Assembly (NCBI RefSeq): GCF_007489275.1
Contig: NZ_VLNR01000044.1
Coordinates: forward strand, 1 to 58,705
DNA length: 58,705 bases
Direction of reading: 5' to 3'
Source: Aquimarina algiphila
GTDB lineage: Bacteria; Bacteroidota; Bacteroidia; Flavobacteriales; Flavobacteriaceae
Position 1 is the stretch's first letter. Each line of letters opens with the position of its first letter. The notes beneath the pieces were generated by a model. The model did not search any database. It had not been told where the DNA came from and saw only the letters and a list, made by a program, of their open reading frames with translations. The translations under genes and the position numbers were made by a program. Shown here in pieces: positions 50,752 to 58,705 of the stretch.

Positions 50752-51371
50752 GTGTATACAATTCTTGCTAAGGTTATAATTACTAAAATCAACATCAATA
50801 TTCCCATAAAATAATTAGAATATTTAGTGATAGACGCTGTTTTCTTTTCAATCTTTAAAAAAGACAATACATAAAAATAAAGAGTTACAAAAGTTCCTGT
50901 TCCTGCCGCAACAGTAAATGCTATAATACGTAAAGTATCGTATTCCATTTTTCCACTAACGCTCATTCCAGCAGCAATAGCACAGAAATAAGGTATCGGT
51001 AATACATTAATCGCTGACATCATAACACCTTTGAAAAAACTTCTCTTTTCATTTTTGCGATATACTCTGATTTTTGTTCTTCTTTGTTTTGCTTTTGCGA
51101 AAAAGTAAATCGCCATCAAAAAAAAGATTACTGCTCCTGTACGCAGTAAAATATTTCTAACAAAAGGGTTGAAAAAAATATATTTGGCCAAAAGAATAGC
51201 AATCAAGGCCTGAAACAAGACCACTACAGAAGCTCCAATTGCCACTAAAATACCATTGTTCTTTCCTCTTTCAAGACATGTGCGTGCAACGGTCATATTT
51301 ACCAATCCAGGAGGAATAACTCCAACCAGTGATGCAAAAAATGTAACTAAAAATAGTCTAGTAGTTTCCAA
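50742..51371 (-). CDS. LysE/RhtB family exporter
   Basis: A 209-residue membrane protein with six helices. The N-terminal FFASLVGVIPPGLVNMTVAR, with the P-G-x-x-N motif, and the following basic-rich segment are typical of LysE-type amino-acid exporters. The substrate is not deducible. Co-transcribed with the ATL gene (10-nt overlap) and trmB (14 nt upstream). Confidence 0.9.
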   Translation of the reverse strand: METTRLFLVTFFASLVGVIPPGLVNMTVARTCLERGKNNGILVAIGASVVVLFQALIAILLAKYIFFNPFVRNILLRTGAVIFFLMAIYFFAKAKQRRTKIRVYRKNEKRSFFKGVMMSAINVLPIPYFCAIAAGMSVSGKMEYDTLRIIAFTVAAGTGTFVTLYFYVLSFLKIEKKTASITKYSNYFMGILMLILVIITLARIVYTWE

Positions 51372-51385
51372 AATTATTATGCCAA

Positions 51386-52060
51386 TTACGTGATCCTAAA
51401 CTGGATGTAAGTTATAGGTTTATTTTGTTCTAAATATTGTTTTTCATAAAAAGTTTGAATTGAAGTTACAATCTTTGGTGCACCTTCATTATGGTAAACA
51501 TTATGATTTGCGTACAGCACTTCATGCCCTTCTCCATGCAACAATCCTAAGGTGTATCCATGCATAAATTCACTATCTGTTTTAAGATGCATGAGCCCTG
51601 TTGGTTTTAATATTTTCTTATACCGTTGTAAAAAATCATGATTTGTTAATCGATGCTTTGTGCGTTTATATTTGATTTGTGGATCTGGAAAAGTAATCCA
51701 AATCTCATCAACCTCTCCTTCGGCAAAAATATGATCGATTAGTTCAATTTGTGTTCTAATAAAGCCCACATTATTCATTTCGTCTTCTATCGCAGTTTTA
51801 GCACCACGCCAAAAACGGGCTCCTTTAATATCAATACCAATAAAATTTTTATCTGGATATTGTTCTGCAAGTCCTACCGTATATTCTCCTTTACCACATC
51901 CTAACTCAAGAACAATAGGGTTTTGATTTTTAAAGAATTTCTCATTCCATTTCCCTTTATATCCAAGTGTATTATTAAGCACTTCATCTCGTGTAGGTTC
52001 TACTACATTATGAAAGGTTTTGTTCTCGTTAAATCGTTTTAATTTATTCTTACTTCCCAC
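51386..52060 (-). CDS. trmB: tRNA (guanine-N7-)-methyltransferase
   Basis: A 224-residue SAM-dependent methyltransferase that forms m7G46 in tRNA. SAM-binding motif PIVLELGCGKGEYTVGLAEQ, then IGIDIKGARFWRGAK and the TrmB signature EIWITFPDPQIKYKRTKHRL. The GTG at 52060 is taken as start because it gives the flavobacterial beginning GSKNKLKRFNENKTF; a longer frame to 52183 adds 41 residues unlike the family. Confidence 0.94.
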   Translation of the reverse strand: MGSKNKLKRFNENKTFHNVVEPTRDEVLNNTLGYKGKWNEKFFKNQNPIVLELGCGKGEYTVGLAEQYPDKNFIGIDIKGARFWRGAKTAIEDEMNNVGFIRTQIELIDHIFAEGEVDEIWITFPDPQIKYKRTKHRLTNHDFLQRYKKILKPTGLMHLKTDSEFMHGYTLGLLHGEGHEVLYANHNVYHNEGAPKIVTSIQTFYEKQYLEQNKPITYIQFRIT

Positions 52061-52407
52061 TAATTCTCTAATTTCTTTTCTTATTCGACTCTCGAATCCT
52101 TTTTGTGTTACATTAAACCTCTGATTTTTGGTATTAAGAAACACTAATCTCTTTAGTAAAAAGAGTTCGATATATAGTAACATATCAAAAAATACACCAA
52201 TTCAAATATTTCTATCAACAAAATATGATTTGAATCCCTTCTTAAAAAGGAAAAATCAATATGTTCAATATAATTTTCATGATGTTGAGTTTCACTAAAG
52301 ATAATTTTTTGGTAAAATTAAGGAAATATACGCATAAGGAAATAGGATTACTTTTATTATTAAGAATTAAATGGTCAGTCGTTATAACCAATTAAAAACT
52401 AGAACAT
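52061..52407. other. 347-nt stretch between trmB and the glycosyltransferase gene
   Basis: AT-rich DNA without a convincing reading frame except the in-frame upstream extension of trmB to 52183, which I consider noncoding. It must contain divergent promoters for trmB and the glycosyltransferase, but I see no clear -33/-7 pair and no palindrome of the island type. Confidence 0.6.
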
Positions 52408-53463
52408 TTGAAAAAAAAAGTACTTGTAGCTCCTCTAAATTGGGGACTAGGTCATGCAACACGTTGTATCCCTATTATCAATGCGTTAATAGAAGAAGGT
52501 CTGGAGCCTGTTATTGCCTCTGATGGTATTGCTTTATCATTATTAAAAAAGGAATTTCCTAAGTTACAAACAAAACTCCTTCCTTCCTACAATATAGAAT
52601 ATTCTAAAAAGGGAAGTAATTTTAAGTTGAAAATGTTACTTAACAGTCCTAAAATTGCTCATGCTATAAGTGCCGAAAAAAAAGTCATTAAAAAGCTTAT
52701 GCAGGAAGAGGATTTTTGCGGTATTATTTCTGACAACAGAATGGGAGTACGACACAAAAGTATTCCTTCAGTTTTTATAACTCATCAACTTACCGTACTA
52801 AGCGGAAAAACAACATCAATAAGCACAAAACTTCACAATAAGTACATTAAAAAATTCGATGTGTGCTGGGTTCCTGATATGGCTGATGATCCAAATCTTA
52901 GTGGTGAATTAGGTCACCCAAAAAAGAATACTATTCCTGTTACGTATCTTGGTCCTTTAAGTAGGTTTGAATATCAGGTTGTACCCAAGAAATATGATAT
53001 TATGGTATTACTTTCTGGCCCAGAACCTCAACGCACTTTATTAGAACAAAAGTTATTTCAGGAATTTGAACAAAGTGATAAAAGAATTGTATTTGTACGT
53101 GGACTTATTGAAGATATACAACAGACGTATATAAAGAATAATATCACAATACATAATTACCTTACCGGGAAAGATCTGGAAGACACTATAAACAGCAGTA
53201 ATTTGATCATTTCGAGATCAGGGTACACTACAGTAATGGATCTTGCCAAATTGAAGAAAAAAGCATTTTTTATCCCTACGCCAGGTCAGTTTGAACAAGA
53301 ATACTTAGCAGAGCGTTTAACAATTAATAAATTAGTTCCTAGTTGTACTCAGAATGATTTTACATTAACTAAGTTAAGAGATTTGAATGCGTATCGAGGA
53401 TTAAGTAGTTTTAGTACTGACATCGACTACGGGGAACTTTTTCACTTTTTCCAAAGTAAATGA
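52408..53463 (+). CDS. Glycosyltransferase, MurG/GT28-like
   Basis: A 351-residue GT-B fold protein starting from TTG (KKKVLVAPLNWGLGHATRCI). The first loop G-L-G-H-A-T-R is the acceptor-side motif of GT28 enzymes, and the C-terminal domain has NLIISRSGYTTVMDLAKLKK for the nucleotide sugar. Close relatives are annotated only as glycosyltransferases. Its last 63 nt overlap the convergent histidine kinase gene. Confidence 0.88.
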   Translation: MKKKVLVAPLNWGLGHATRCIPIINALIEEGLEPVIASDGIALSLLKKEFPKLQTKLLPSYNIEYSKKGSNFKLKMLLNSPKIAHAISAEKKVIKKLMQEEDFCGIISDNRMGVRHKSIPSVFITHQLTVLSGKTTSISTKLHNKYIKKFDVCWVPDMADDPNLSGELGHPKKNTIPVTYLGPLSRFEYQVVPKKYDIMVLLSGPEPQRTLLEQKLFQEFEQSDKRIVFVRGLIEDIQQTYIKNNITIHNYLTGKDLEDTINSSNLIISRSGYTTVMDLAKLKKKAFFIPTPGQFEQEYLAERLTINKLVPSCTQNDFTLTKLRDLNAYRGLSSFSTDIDYGELFHFFQSK

Positions 53464-54483
53464 AAATTCGCTTCCTACTCGATAATCGCTTTCTACATAA
53501 ATTCGTTCGTGGTGCGCTTCGATAATATGCTTTACGATAGCTAACCCAAGACCAGAGCCTCCTTCTTTACGCGAGCCACTTTTATTTACTCGATAAAAGC
53601 GTTCAAATAATCTTGGGATATGGGCTTGTGCGATCCCTTCTCCATTATCTGTAACTCTAACAATAGTTTTATTACGGATCAAATCTTCGATACTTACCTC
53701 GGTCGTACCATCTTCTTTTCCATACTTTATGGAGTTTACAATAAGATTAGAAAGAACTTGTTGTATACGTTCTTTATCGGCATGAACCAGAATAGGGTTA
53801 CTATAATTCATATCAAATGTAAGTGCAATATTCTTTTTTGCAGCTTTCATTTCATACAGATCAAATACACTTTGTACCAATTCTACAATATCAAAATTAG
53901 TATAGCTAAGATTAAGATCACCTGCTTCTAATTTGGTGATCATATCCAGATCGTTCACGATATAAATTAAACGCTCTACTCCCTTACTAGCACGATTTAA
54001 GTATTTATCAAGAATTGCAGGATCATCCATCGCTCCATCCAAAAGGGTTAATATATACCCCTGAACAGTAAATAATGGTGTTTTTAACTCATGCGAAACA
54101 TTCCCCATAAATTCTTTACGATACGCTTCTCTGATTTTTAACTTTTCAATCTCTGTTTTACGCTGTTGTGCAAATTTTTCAACTTCTTTAATAAGAGTTC
54201 TCATATCTGTTGTAACAGGAGTATCACTAATAACATCATCTACTTCCAACATTTCGATATCATCATATATTTTACGAACTCTTCTATAAATAAACTTCTC
54301 AACACGATATTGAATAATTAGAAAGCAAATTGCATAGCATACCATTACAAAACCTAATATAAATAATAGGTTAAACTGGGATTGCGCATACAAAAAAACG
54401 CTCATTACGAGCGTTAATAATATAGTAATGTATAAAGACGAAAGGTATGCAAACCTATACGACTTCTTAAAATTCTCTGCCAT
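53401..54483 (-). CDS. Membrane sensor histidine kinase (PhoR-like)
   Basis: A 360-residue kinase with two N-terminal membrane helices (about 13-32 and 37-57) and almost no periplasmic loop, then a linker, the H-box FMGNVSHELKTPLFTVQGYI, N-box (LSNLIVNSIKYG), G1 (DNGEGIAQAHIPRLF) and GGSGLGLAIVKHI. It resembles PhoR of the phosphate system. It is adjacent to its response regulator (0-nt gap) and near a phosphate transporter. Its 3' end overlaps the glycosyltransferase gene by 63 nt. Confidence 0.92.
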   Translation of the reverse strand: MAENFKKSYRFAYLSSLYITILLTLVMSVFLYAQSQFNLLFILGFVMVCYAICFLIIQYRVEKFIYRRVRKIYDDIEMLEVDDVISDTPVTTDMRTLIKEVEKFAQQRKTEIEKLKIREAYRKEFMGNVSHELKTPLFTVQGYILTLLDGAMDDPAILDKYLNRASKGVERLIYIVNDLDMITKLEAGDLNLSYTNFDIVELVQSVFDLYEMKAAKKNIALTFDMNYSNPILVHADKERIQQVLSNLIVNSIKYGKEDGTTEVSIEDLIRNKTIVRVTDNGEGIAQAHIPRLFERFYRVNKSGSRKEGGSGLGLAIVKHIIEAHHERIYVESDYRVGSEFSFTLEKVKKFPVVDVSTKTT

Positions 54484-55167
54484 TTAAACTACGAACTTAT
54501 ATCCTACTCCTTTAATCGTTTTAAAACTATCATCGCCGATCTTTTCTCTTAATTTTCTGATGTGAACATCTATAGTACGACCTCCTACGATCACCTCATT
54601 ACCCCATACCTTATCAAGAATATCTTCTCGTTTAAATACCTTTCCAGGCTTAGAGGCTAATAAAGATAATAATTCAAATTCTTTTCTAGGTAAAACAATC
54701 TCTTTTTTATCTTTTACAATCTTATACTCATCTCTATTAATAACGAGATTACCTATCTTAACCACATTATCAGAAGATTCGTCTTCTTTAAGTCTACGTA
54801 ATAAGGCTTTTACTTTACTCACTAAAACTTTTGGACGAATCGGTTTAGTAATATAATCATCTGCTCCTGCATCAAATCCTGCTACCTGAGAATAATCTTC
54901 TCCCCTTGCAGTAAGAAAAGTGATGATTGTATTTTGTAAATCTGGTAGTTTGCGAATATGTTCACAAGCTTCAATGCCATCCATTTCTGGCATCATCACA
55001 TCCAAAATAATTAATTGTGGTTTTTTCTTTTTAGCAACTTTTACAGCTTCAACTCCGTTTTCTGCAGTAACAACACTATATCCTTCCGCAGTAAGATTAT
55101 ACCCAACAATTTCTAAAATATCTGGCTCATCATCTACTAACAGAATTGTAATATCTTTTTTATTCAT
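54484..55167 (-). CDS. OmpR/PhoB-type response regulator
   Basis: A 227-residue regulator. The receiver has LVDDEPDILEI and phospho-acceptor in LIILDVMMPEMDGIEA, with TARGEDYSQVAGFDAGADDY and the Lys in ITKPIRPKVL. The C-terminal winged helix has RKEFELLSLLASKPGKVFKR and VGGRTIDVHIRKLREKIGDD. It forms a two-component pair with the kinase just downstream; a role in phosphate control is inferred from the PiT gene upstream. Confidence 0.95.
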   Translation of the reverse strand: MNKKDITILLVDDEPDILEIVGYNLTAEGYSVVTAENGVEAVKVAKKKKPQLIILDVMMPEMDGIEACEHIRKLPDLQNTIITFLTARGEDYSQVAGFDAGADDYITKPIRPKVLVSKVKALLRRLKEDESSDNVVKIGNLVINRDEYKIVKDKKEIVLPRKEFELLSLLASKPGKVFKREDILDKVWGNEVIVGGRTIDVHIRKLREKIGDDSFKTIKGVGYKFVV

Positions 55168-55313
55168 TTTTTATAGAATTATATCACTTGATTGAGGTAA
55201 ATATACTATGTTACAATGAAAGTTTTCACAACTATTACACTAGGAAACAATAAACTAACGTAAAAATTTCATAAGGATAACATTTACTTAACGTCACAAT
55301 TATCCTAAAATAA

Positions 55314-57713
55314 TTAATCCTGATGATCTCTATAAGTGGTTAATAGATTCATCGTGGCTGTAATCAAGTCTTTTGTCTCCATTAACAAACCAAAGTACAA
55401 TGTAGTATTTTTAGGACTGCTTTCTTCGGTTCTTGTTCTAGCAACTTGTTTATTGATTTTATCATTAACAATCGTAAACAACTCTTGTTTTTCATTTATA
55501 ATACCATTAAGTGTATTAAACTCTCTGCTATCAAAAACAGTTTTGATATTACTGAAGAAGTCATTAAGATGATCTTCTATTTCTTTTAGGTCTTTAATTT
55601 GGTTAAACCTAAGTTTCTTATGATTATTATTTACATGTTTATGACTTACCTTGGCCACATACTCCAGAGATTGAGTAATATCCTCTAGATATCCCAAAAT
55701 TGAAATATAAAAATTACTGGCTCCTACACTGGATTCATCAAGGTTTTTGATAAAATAAAAGATACTATCTCTTAATTCTTCGACCTCAGTTTCTAATTTT
55801 GCAATTCCTTTTCTACTTTTCTTTAATGCAGCTAAATCATATTTTGCCAAACTATCAATAGTCTGTCCATAGATCTTATTTCCTCTATTTACAAAAGACT
55901 TAATATTATCTGCACTCTCTTCTATAACTCCTTGTATAGAACTACTTTCAGATTTTTTAAGTCTATCTTCAGCTCTTTCTGCTCTGGTTTTATTACGATA
56001 TTTAATCGTATTTCTAACCAAAAGAAATACTGCCAAAGAAAGCAATACAGCTAACATTGCAGGTAGATGAATATTCAATAAAAAAGCAATTGTAGCCGCA
56101 GCAATAAATGCACTTATTGCCGTAAAAAACCATCCACCGATCACATTTAATACTCCAGCTACACGATACACAGCACTCTCTGTTCCCCAAGCTCTATCTG
56201 CTAATGAAGTACCCATTGCAACCATAAAAGTTACATATGTTGTAGAAAGAGGTAATTTCATAGAAGTTGCAATAGAAATTAACACCCCAGCTACCATAAG
56301 GTTTACTGCTGCTCTTACCATATCAAAAGCAGGAAGGTCCTCCTTTTTGGCTGTTAAGGTATTTGTAGAATCAATAGATTCTTGATCGAATTGTCTTTCT
56401 GTAACTCCTTTAAATGATTTTGGAGTAATAGAAGTAATTACATCAGAAATAAACACCGTTCCTCTAACAATGCCTCTGGATAAAAAATTTGGACGAAACT
56501 TCTCATCTCCTTCGCCTTGTCTTGATAAATCAATAGAAGTCTTAACAACATTCCTTGCCTTAGAAGAAAACCATAAAGTTAAGACCATTATAATACCTGC
56601 AGCCAATAACAATAAGGTAGGAGTTTCTGCTTTCCCTCCCAAAACTGCCATCGAGAATTCACCTGGTAACTGTCCGGATGCGCTCCATGCTTCATAAGCT
56701 TTCAAAGCAGCGATAGGGACACCTATAAAGTTTACAAGGTCATTTCCAGCAAAAGCCAATGCTAATGCAAAAGTTCCTACCACAATAATCAACTTATAGA
56801 TATTAGTTTTAAATAATACTATTATTAAATATGAAATTATGGATAGCAATACAAAACCCGCTGACACAATTAGCGGAACATTAGTTTCTAAGAAACCTCT
56901 CAATGTTAATGCTATGGTTCCTGCTTCAGTATCAATTTTAAATAAATCTTTTTTGGCCGCTACTAATTCTTTAACGGTCTCATATGAACTATTAAAATAT
57001 GCATTTGCCCAATCCAGCAATCCTTCTGCTCCTCCATTATATATAATGTCAACAATAGACTTAGCATAATTTGTTCCCTTAATACCTTTTATAAATATAA
57101 AATAGAGTATTGCTGTAAGGGCAATTCCTCCAAATAATGCTCCAACCCATTTCGCCTTCTTTTCGAAATTAAAAGACAATAACAAACGAGATATATATTG
57201 AACAATCGCTCCAACAGAAAACGCAACCACAACAGATAATAAAATCCCGGTTATAATTTCGCCTGCTTTCTTTGTATTAATATAGTTACCCAAATCTGCA
57301 ATAGAAAGTGATGAATCGGCAGAAATTTTAAGTAACGCTACACACACTGCCGCTCCTAATAATTCAAAAACGATAGATACCGTGGTCGATGTAGGCATTC
57401 CTAAGGTATTAAAAAAGTCAAGGAGCAATATATCAGTAATCATAACCGCCATAAAGATGATCATGATCTCATCAAAATAAAACTCTCCAGGGACAAAAAT
57501 ACCTTTACGAGCTACTTCCATTAGTCCACTAGAAAAAATAGCTCCTGCAGCTATACCTATACTTGCTACAATCATAATTGTTCTAAAAGAAATTGCTTTA
57601 GAACCTATTGCAGAATTTAAAAAATTAACAGCATCATTACTTACACCAACTATAAGGTCGGCTACAGCTAAAGCCGCTAATGCAACAATCATCAATATGT
57701 AAATATCACTCAT
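55314..57713 (-). CDS. Inorganic phosphate transporter PiT with PhoU-like C-terminus
   Basis: A 799-residue protein. The transporter part (residues 1-560, about 12 membrane helices) has the PiT repeats VGVSNDAVNFLNSAIGSKAI and FAGNDLVNFIGVPIAALKAY, and GMPTSTTVSIV. The C-terminal 200 residues are a coiled, helical PhoU-like domain (EESADNIKSFVNRGNKIYGQ onwards) fused on. PiT is a low-affinity phosphate symporter; the fused domain is frequent in Bacteroidetes. It is located upstream of the response regulator and kinase genes. Confidence 0.94.
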   Translation of the reverse strand: MSDIYILMIVALAALAVADLIVGVSNDAVNFLNSAIGSKAISFRTIMIVASIGIAAGAIFSSGLMEVARKGIFVPGEFYFDEIMIIFMAVMITDILLLDFFNTLGMPTSTTVSIVFELLGAAVCVALLKISADSSLSIADLGNYINTKKAGEIITGILLSVVVAFSVGAIVQYISRLLLSFNFEKKAKWVGALFGGIALTAILYFIFIKGIKGTNYAKSIVDIIYNGGAEGLLDWANAYFNSSYETVKELVAAKKDLFKIDTEAGTIALTLRGFLETNVPLIVSAGFVLLSIISYLIIVLFKTNIYKLIIVVGTFALALAFAGNDLVNFIGVPIAALKAYEAWSASGQLPGEFSMAVLGGKAETPTLLLLAAGIIMVLTLWFSSKARNVVKTSIDLSRQGEGDEKFRPNFLSRGIVRGTVFISDVITSITPKSFKGVTERQFDQESIDSTNTLTAKKEDLPAFDMVRAAVNLMVAGVLISIATSMKLPLSTTYVTFMVAMGTSLADRAWGTESAVYRVAGVLNVIGGWFFTAISAFIAAATIAFLLNIHLPAMLAVLLSLAVFLLVRNTIKYRNKTRAERAEDRLKKSESSSIQGVIEESADNIKSFVNRGNKIYGQTIDSLAKYDLAALKKSRKGIAKLETEVEELRDSIFYFIKNLDESSVGASNFYISILGYLEDITQSLEYVAKVSHKHVNNNHKKLRFNQIKDLKEIEDHLNDFFSNIKTVFDSREFNTLNGIINEKQELFTIVNDKINKQVARTRTEESSPKNTTLYFGLLMETKDLITATMNLLTTYRDHQD

Positions 57714-58203
57714 ATACTTTGCATGTACTTATTGACCACAAAAATGTTATTAAAATTCAAGTCATATGTTATTGAAATGTTATCTTTTCAAAGCCTTTTC
57801 ACCTCTATTTATGTGGTATTACAACTTTCAAATGTATAAATTAATATCGATTAATTACTGTTATTTACACCTATATAAAAATAGAGTACCTAAAACTAAA
57901 AAGGACTCCAAATCAATCAGCAAAACACTTATAAACAAATACTTAACACTATTACTAAAGGGCTAAAAATATACAATGCAATAGTTATAACCTGCTCTTA
58001 ACTTCTAAGCTAAGCTATCATTAAGTACAAAATCCAAAAATTTAAAACTCAATGTTGCCAAAAAATAAATTATACAAAATACTCATTATTAGCTACTTAC
58101 AAGCTTATTGTTAATTTAATGTTACGCAAAAGTTGTTTAAAAGTAAAATTAATGTTATGTTTGTAATATAAATATTAAGAACCCCCAAACAAAAAGTTAA
58201 TAT
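57714..58203. other. 490-nt intergenic stretch
   Basis: AT-rich region between the divergent PiT and YwqK-like genes. The right part contains the promoter at 58133-58163. A 66-codon frame at 57766-57966 has no recognisable features and is probably random. Nothing else could be recognised. Confidence 0.7.
58133..58163 (+). promoter_or_regulatory. Bacteroidetes housekeeping-type promoter
   Basis: The -33 TTG (58133-58135) and a perfect -7 box TATGTTTG (58156-58163) are 20 nt apart. This is the standard sigma-A promoter of the phylum. The start codon at 58204 follows after 40 nt. It contrasts with the island promoters, which lack TTG. Confidence 0.8.
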
Positions 58204-58563
58204 ATGAGAAATTTAGTAATAGCAATTGCATTGATGTTTTCCGCAACTATTTTTGCTCAGGAAGTAAAACCTACATTTGAAAAGCAGGGAGATCTTATTA
58301 AAGGTACATTCTTTTATCAGGATGGTTCAGTAAGACAACAAGGTTTTTATAATAAAGAAGGTAAGCTTCATGGAGAATGGAAATCATATGATGCTACAGG
58401 AAAGAAAATTGCCATGGGGCAATATAGTCAAGGAGTGAAAACCGGAAAATGGTTTTTCTGGAGTGCTGATAAATTATCAGAAGTAAATTATAGTGATAAT
58501 CAAATTGCAGATGTAACTACTTGGTCTAATAAAGATAATGTAGTTGTTAATTATAACAATTAA
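58204..58563 (+). CDS. YwqK/MORN-repeat secreted protein
   Basis: A 119-residue exported protein (signal LVIAIALMFSATIFAQ). It has repeats of the MORN/YwqK type: GTFFYQDGSVRQQGFYNKEG, KLHGEWKSYDATGKKIAMGQ and VKTGKWFFWSADKLSEVNYS. These repeats form beta-hairpins; the database label antitoxin YwqK is not supported by any toxin gene nearby. Function unknown, probably surface or periplasmic. It has a housekeeping promoter. Confidence 0.85.
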   Translation: MRNLVIAIALMFSATIFAQEVKPTFEKQGDLIKGTFFYQDGSVRQQGFYNKEGKLHGEWKSYDATGKKIAMGQYSQGVKTGKWFFWSADKLSEVNYSDNQIADVTTWSNKDNVVVNYNN

Positions 58564-58705
58564 AAATTGTCTAAAAAATACCCGTTGTGCATTTAGAAAA
58601 AGTTGCGCAAACTGCTAAAAGGCAGTAAATTGTAGTTACGACACTATAATTCATATGCACAACTTTCAAGCAAATTACGATAAAATACTCAAGGTTTTAA
58701 AAGGA

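Noticed and set aside
57766..57966. 66-codon plus-strand reading frame in the PiT upstream region
   Set aside because: Composition follows the AT-rich background, no domain or signal peptide, and it lies where the PiT promoter is expected.
58204..58563. Toxin-antitoxin system for the YwqK-like protein
   Set aside because: The family label antitoxin is not backed by a neighbouring toxin; the protein is secreted and MORN-like.
1..58705. tRNA or rRNA genes
   Set aside because: No stretch with a T-loop consensus, a matching acceptor stem, or conserved rRNA sequence was found on either strand by reading; a covariance search would be decisive.

Overview
The window is chromosomal DNA of a low-GC Bacteroidetes bacterium, most likely a marine Flavobacteriaceae (Aquimarina-like). 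Support comes from the family signatures (fused CcoN-CcoO oxidase subunit, CcoG/CcoH/CcoS arrangement, flavobacterial TrmB, DUF3298 and WG-repeat lipoproteins), Bacteroidetes-type promoters with a TAnnTTTG -7 box, weak Shine-Dalgarno sequences, and AT-rich intergenic DNA. No rRNA, tRNA or CRISPR array was recognised. The left edge is the end of an IS21-like element that truncates an ATP-cone gene.

Region 1 (about 0.1-40 kb) is a low-oxygen/energy-stress island. It holds nine universal stress proteins (six in tandem at 0.9-5.9 kb, singles near 18.6, 27 and 35 kb), the full cbb3 oxidase set (ccoI, ccoS, ccoNO fusion, ccoQ, ccoP, ccoG, ccoH and a SafE-type membrane protein), hemN, a PAS histidine kinase with a receiver-CRP fusion regulator, a CbpA/CbpM chaperone pair, thioredoxin, deoC/deoD, a ribosome hibernation factor, a MacB-like exporter, an Mla lipid-transport operon and a CopZ-like copper carrier.

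The main result is a common promoter design. Eighteen copies of a palindrome close to TGAT-N4-ATCA lie between 1.8 and 39.6 kb. In nearly every case the 12-mer is followed by exactly 23 nt and then a TAnnTTT(G/A) -7 box, with the start codon 47-70 nt past the palindrome. The usual -33 TTG is replaced by the palindrome, as expected for an activator of the CRP/FNR class. The obvious candidate is the receiver-CRP protein at 19114-20175, driven by the neighbouring FixL-like PAS kinase; it would join the roles of FixJ and FixK in one polypeptide. The gene content (Usp, hibernation factor, high-affinity oxidase) is reminiscent of the mycobacterial DosR dormancy regulon. One palindrome faces a gene-free stretch and may drive a small RNA.

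A second unexplained structure lies at 9.5-10.1 kb: three tandem 28-codon reading frames and a fourth related 44-codon frame, all on the minus strand, separated by about 60 nt and ending at a rho-independent terminator. Their differences are largely synonymous or conservative, so they look like a family of basic microproteins.

Region 2 (40-58.7 kb) has no copies of the palindrome and is mostly ordinary: a four-gene cluster of secreted proteins of unknown function, a metallophosphoesterase with an AraC-type membrane regulator, an acyltransferase, NifU and Mrp iron-sulfur proteins, an alkyltransferase-like protein, a LysE exporter, TrmB, a glycosyltransferase, a PhoB/PhoR-like two-component system, a PiT phosphate transporter and a YwqK-like protein.
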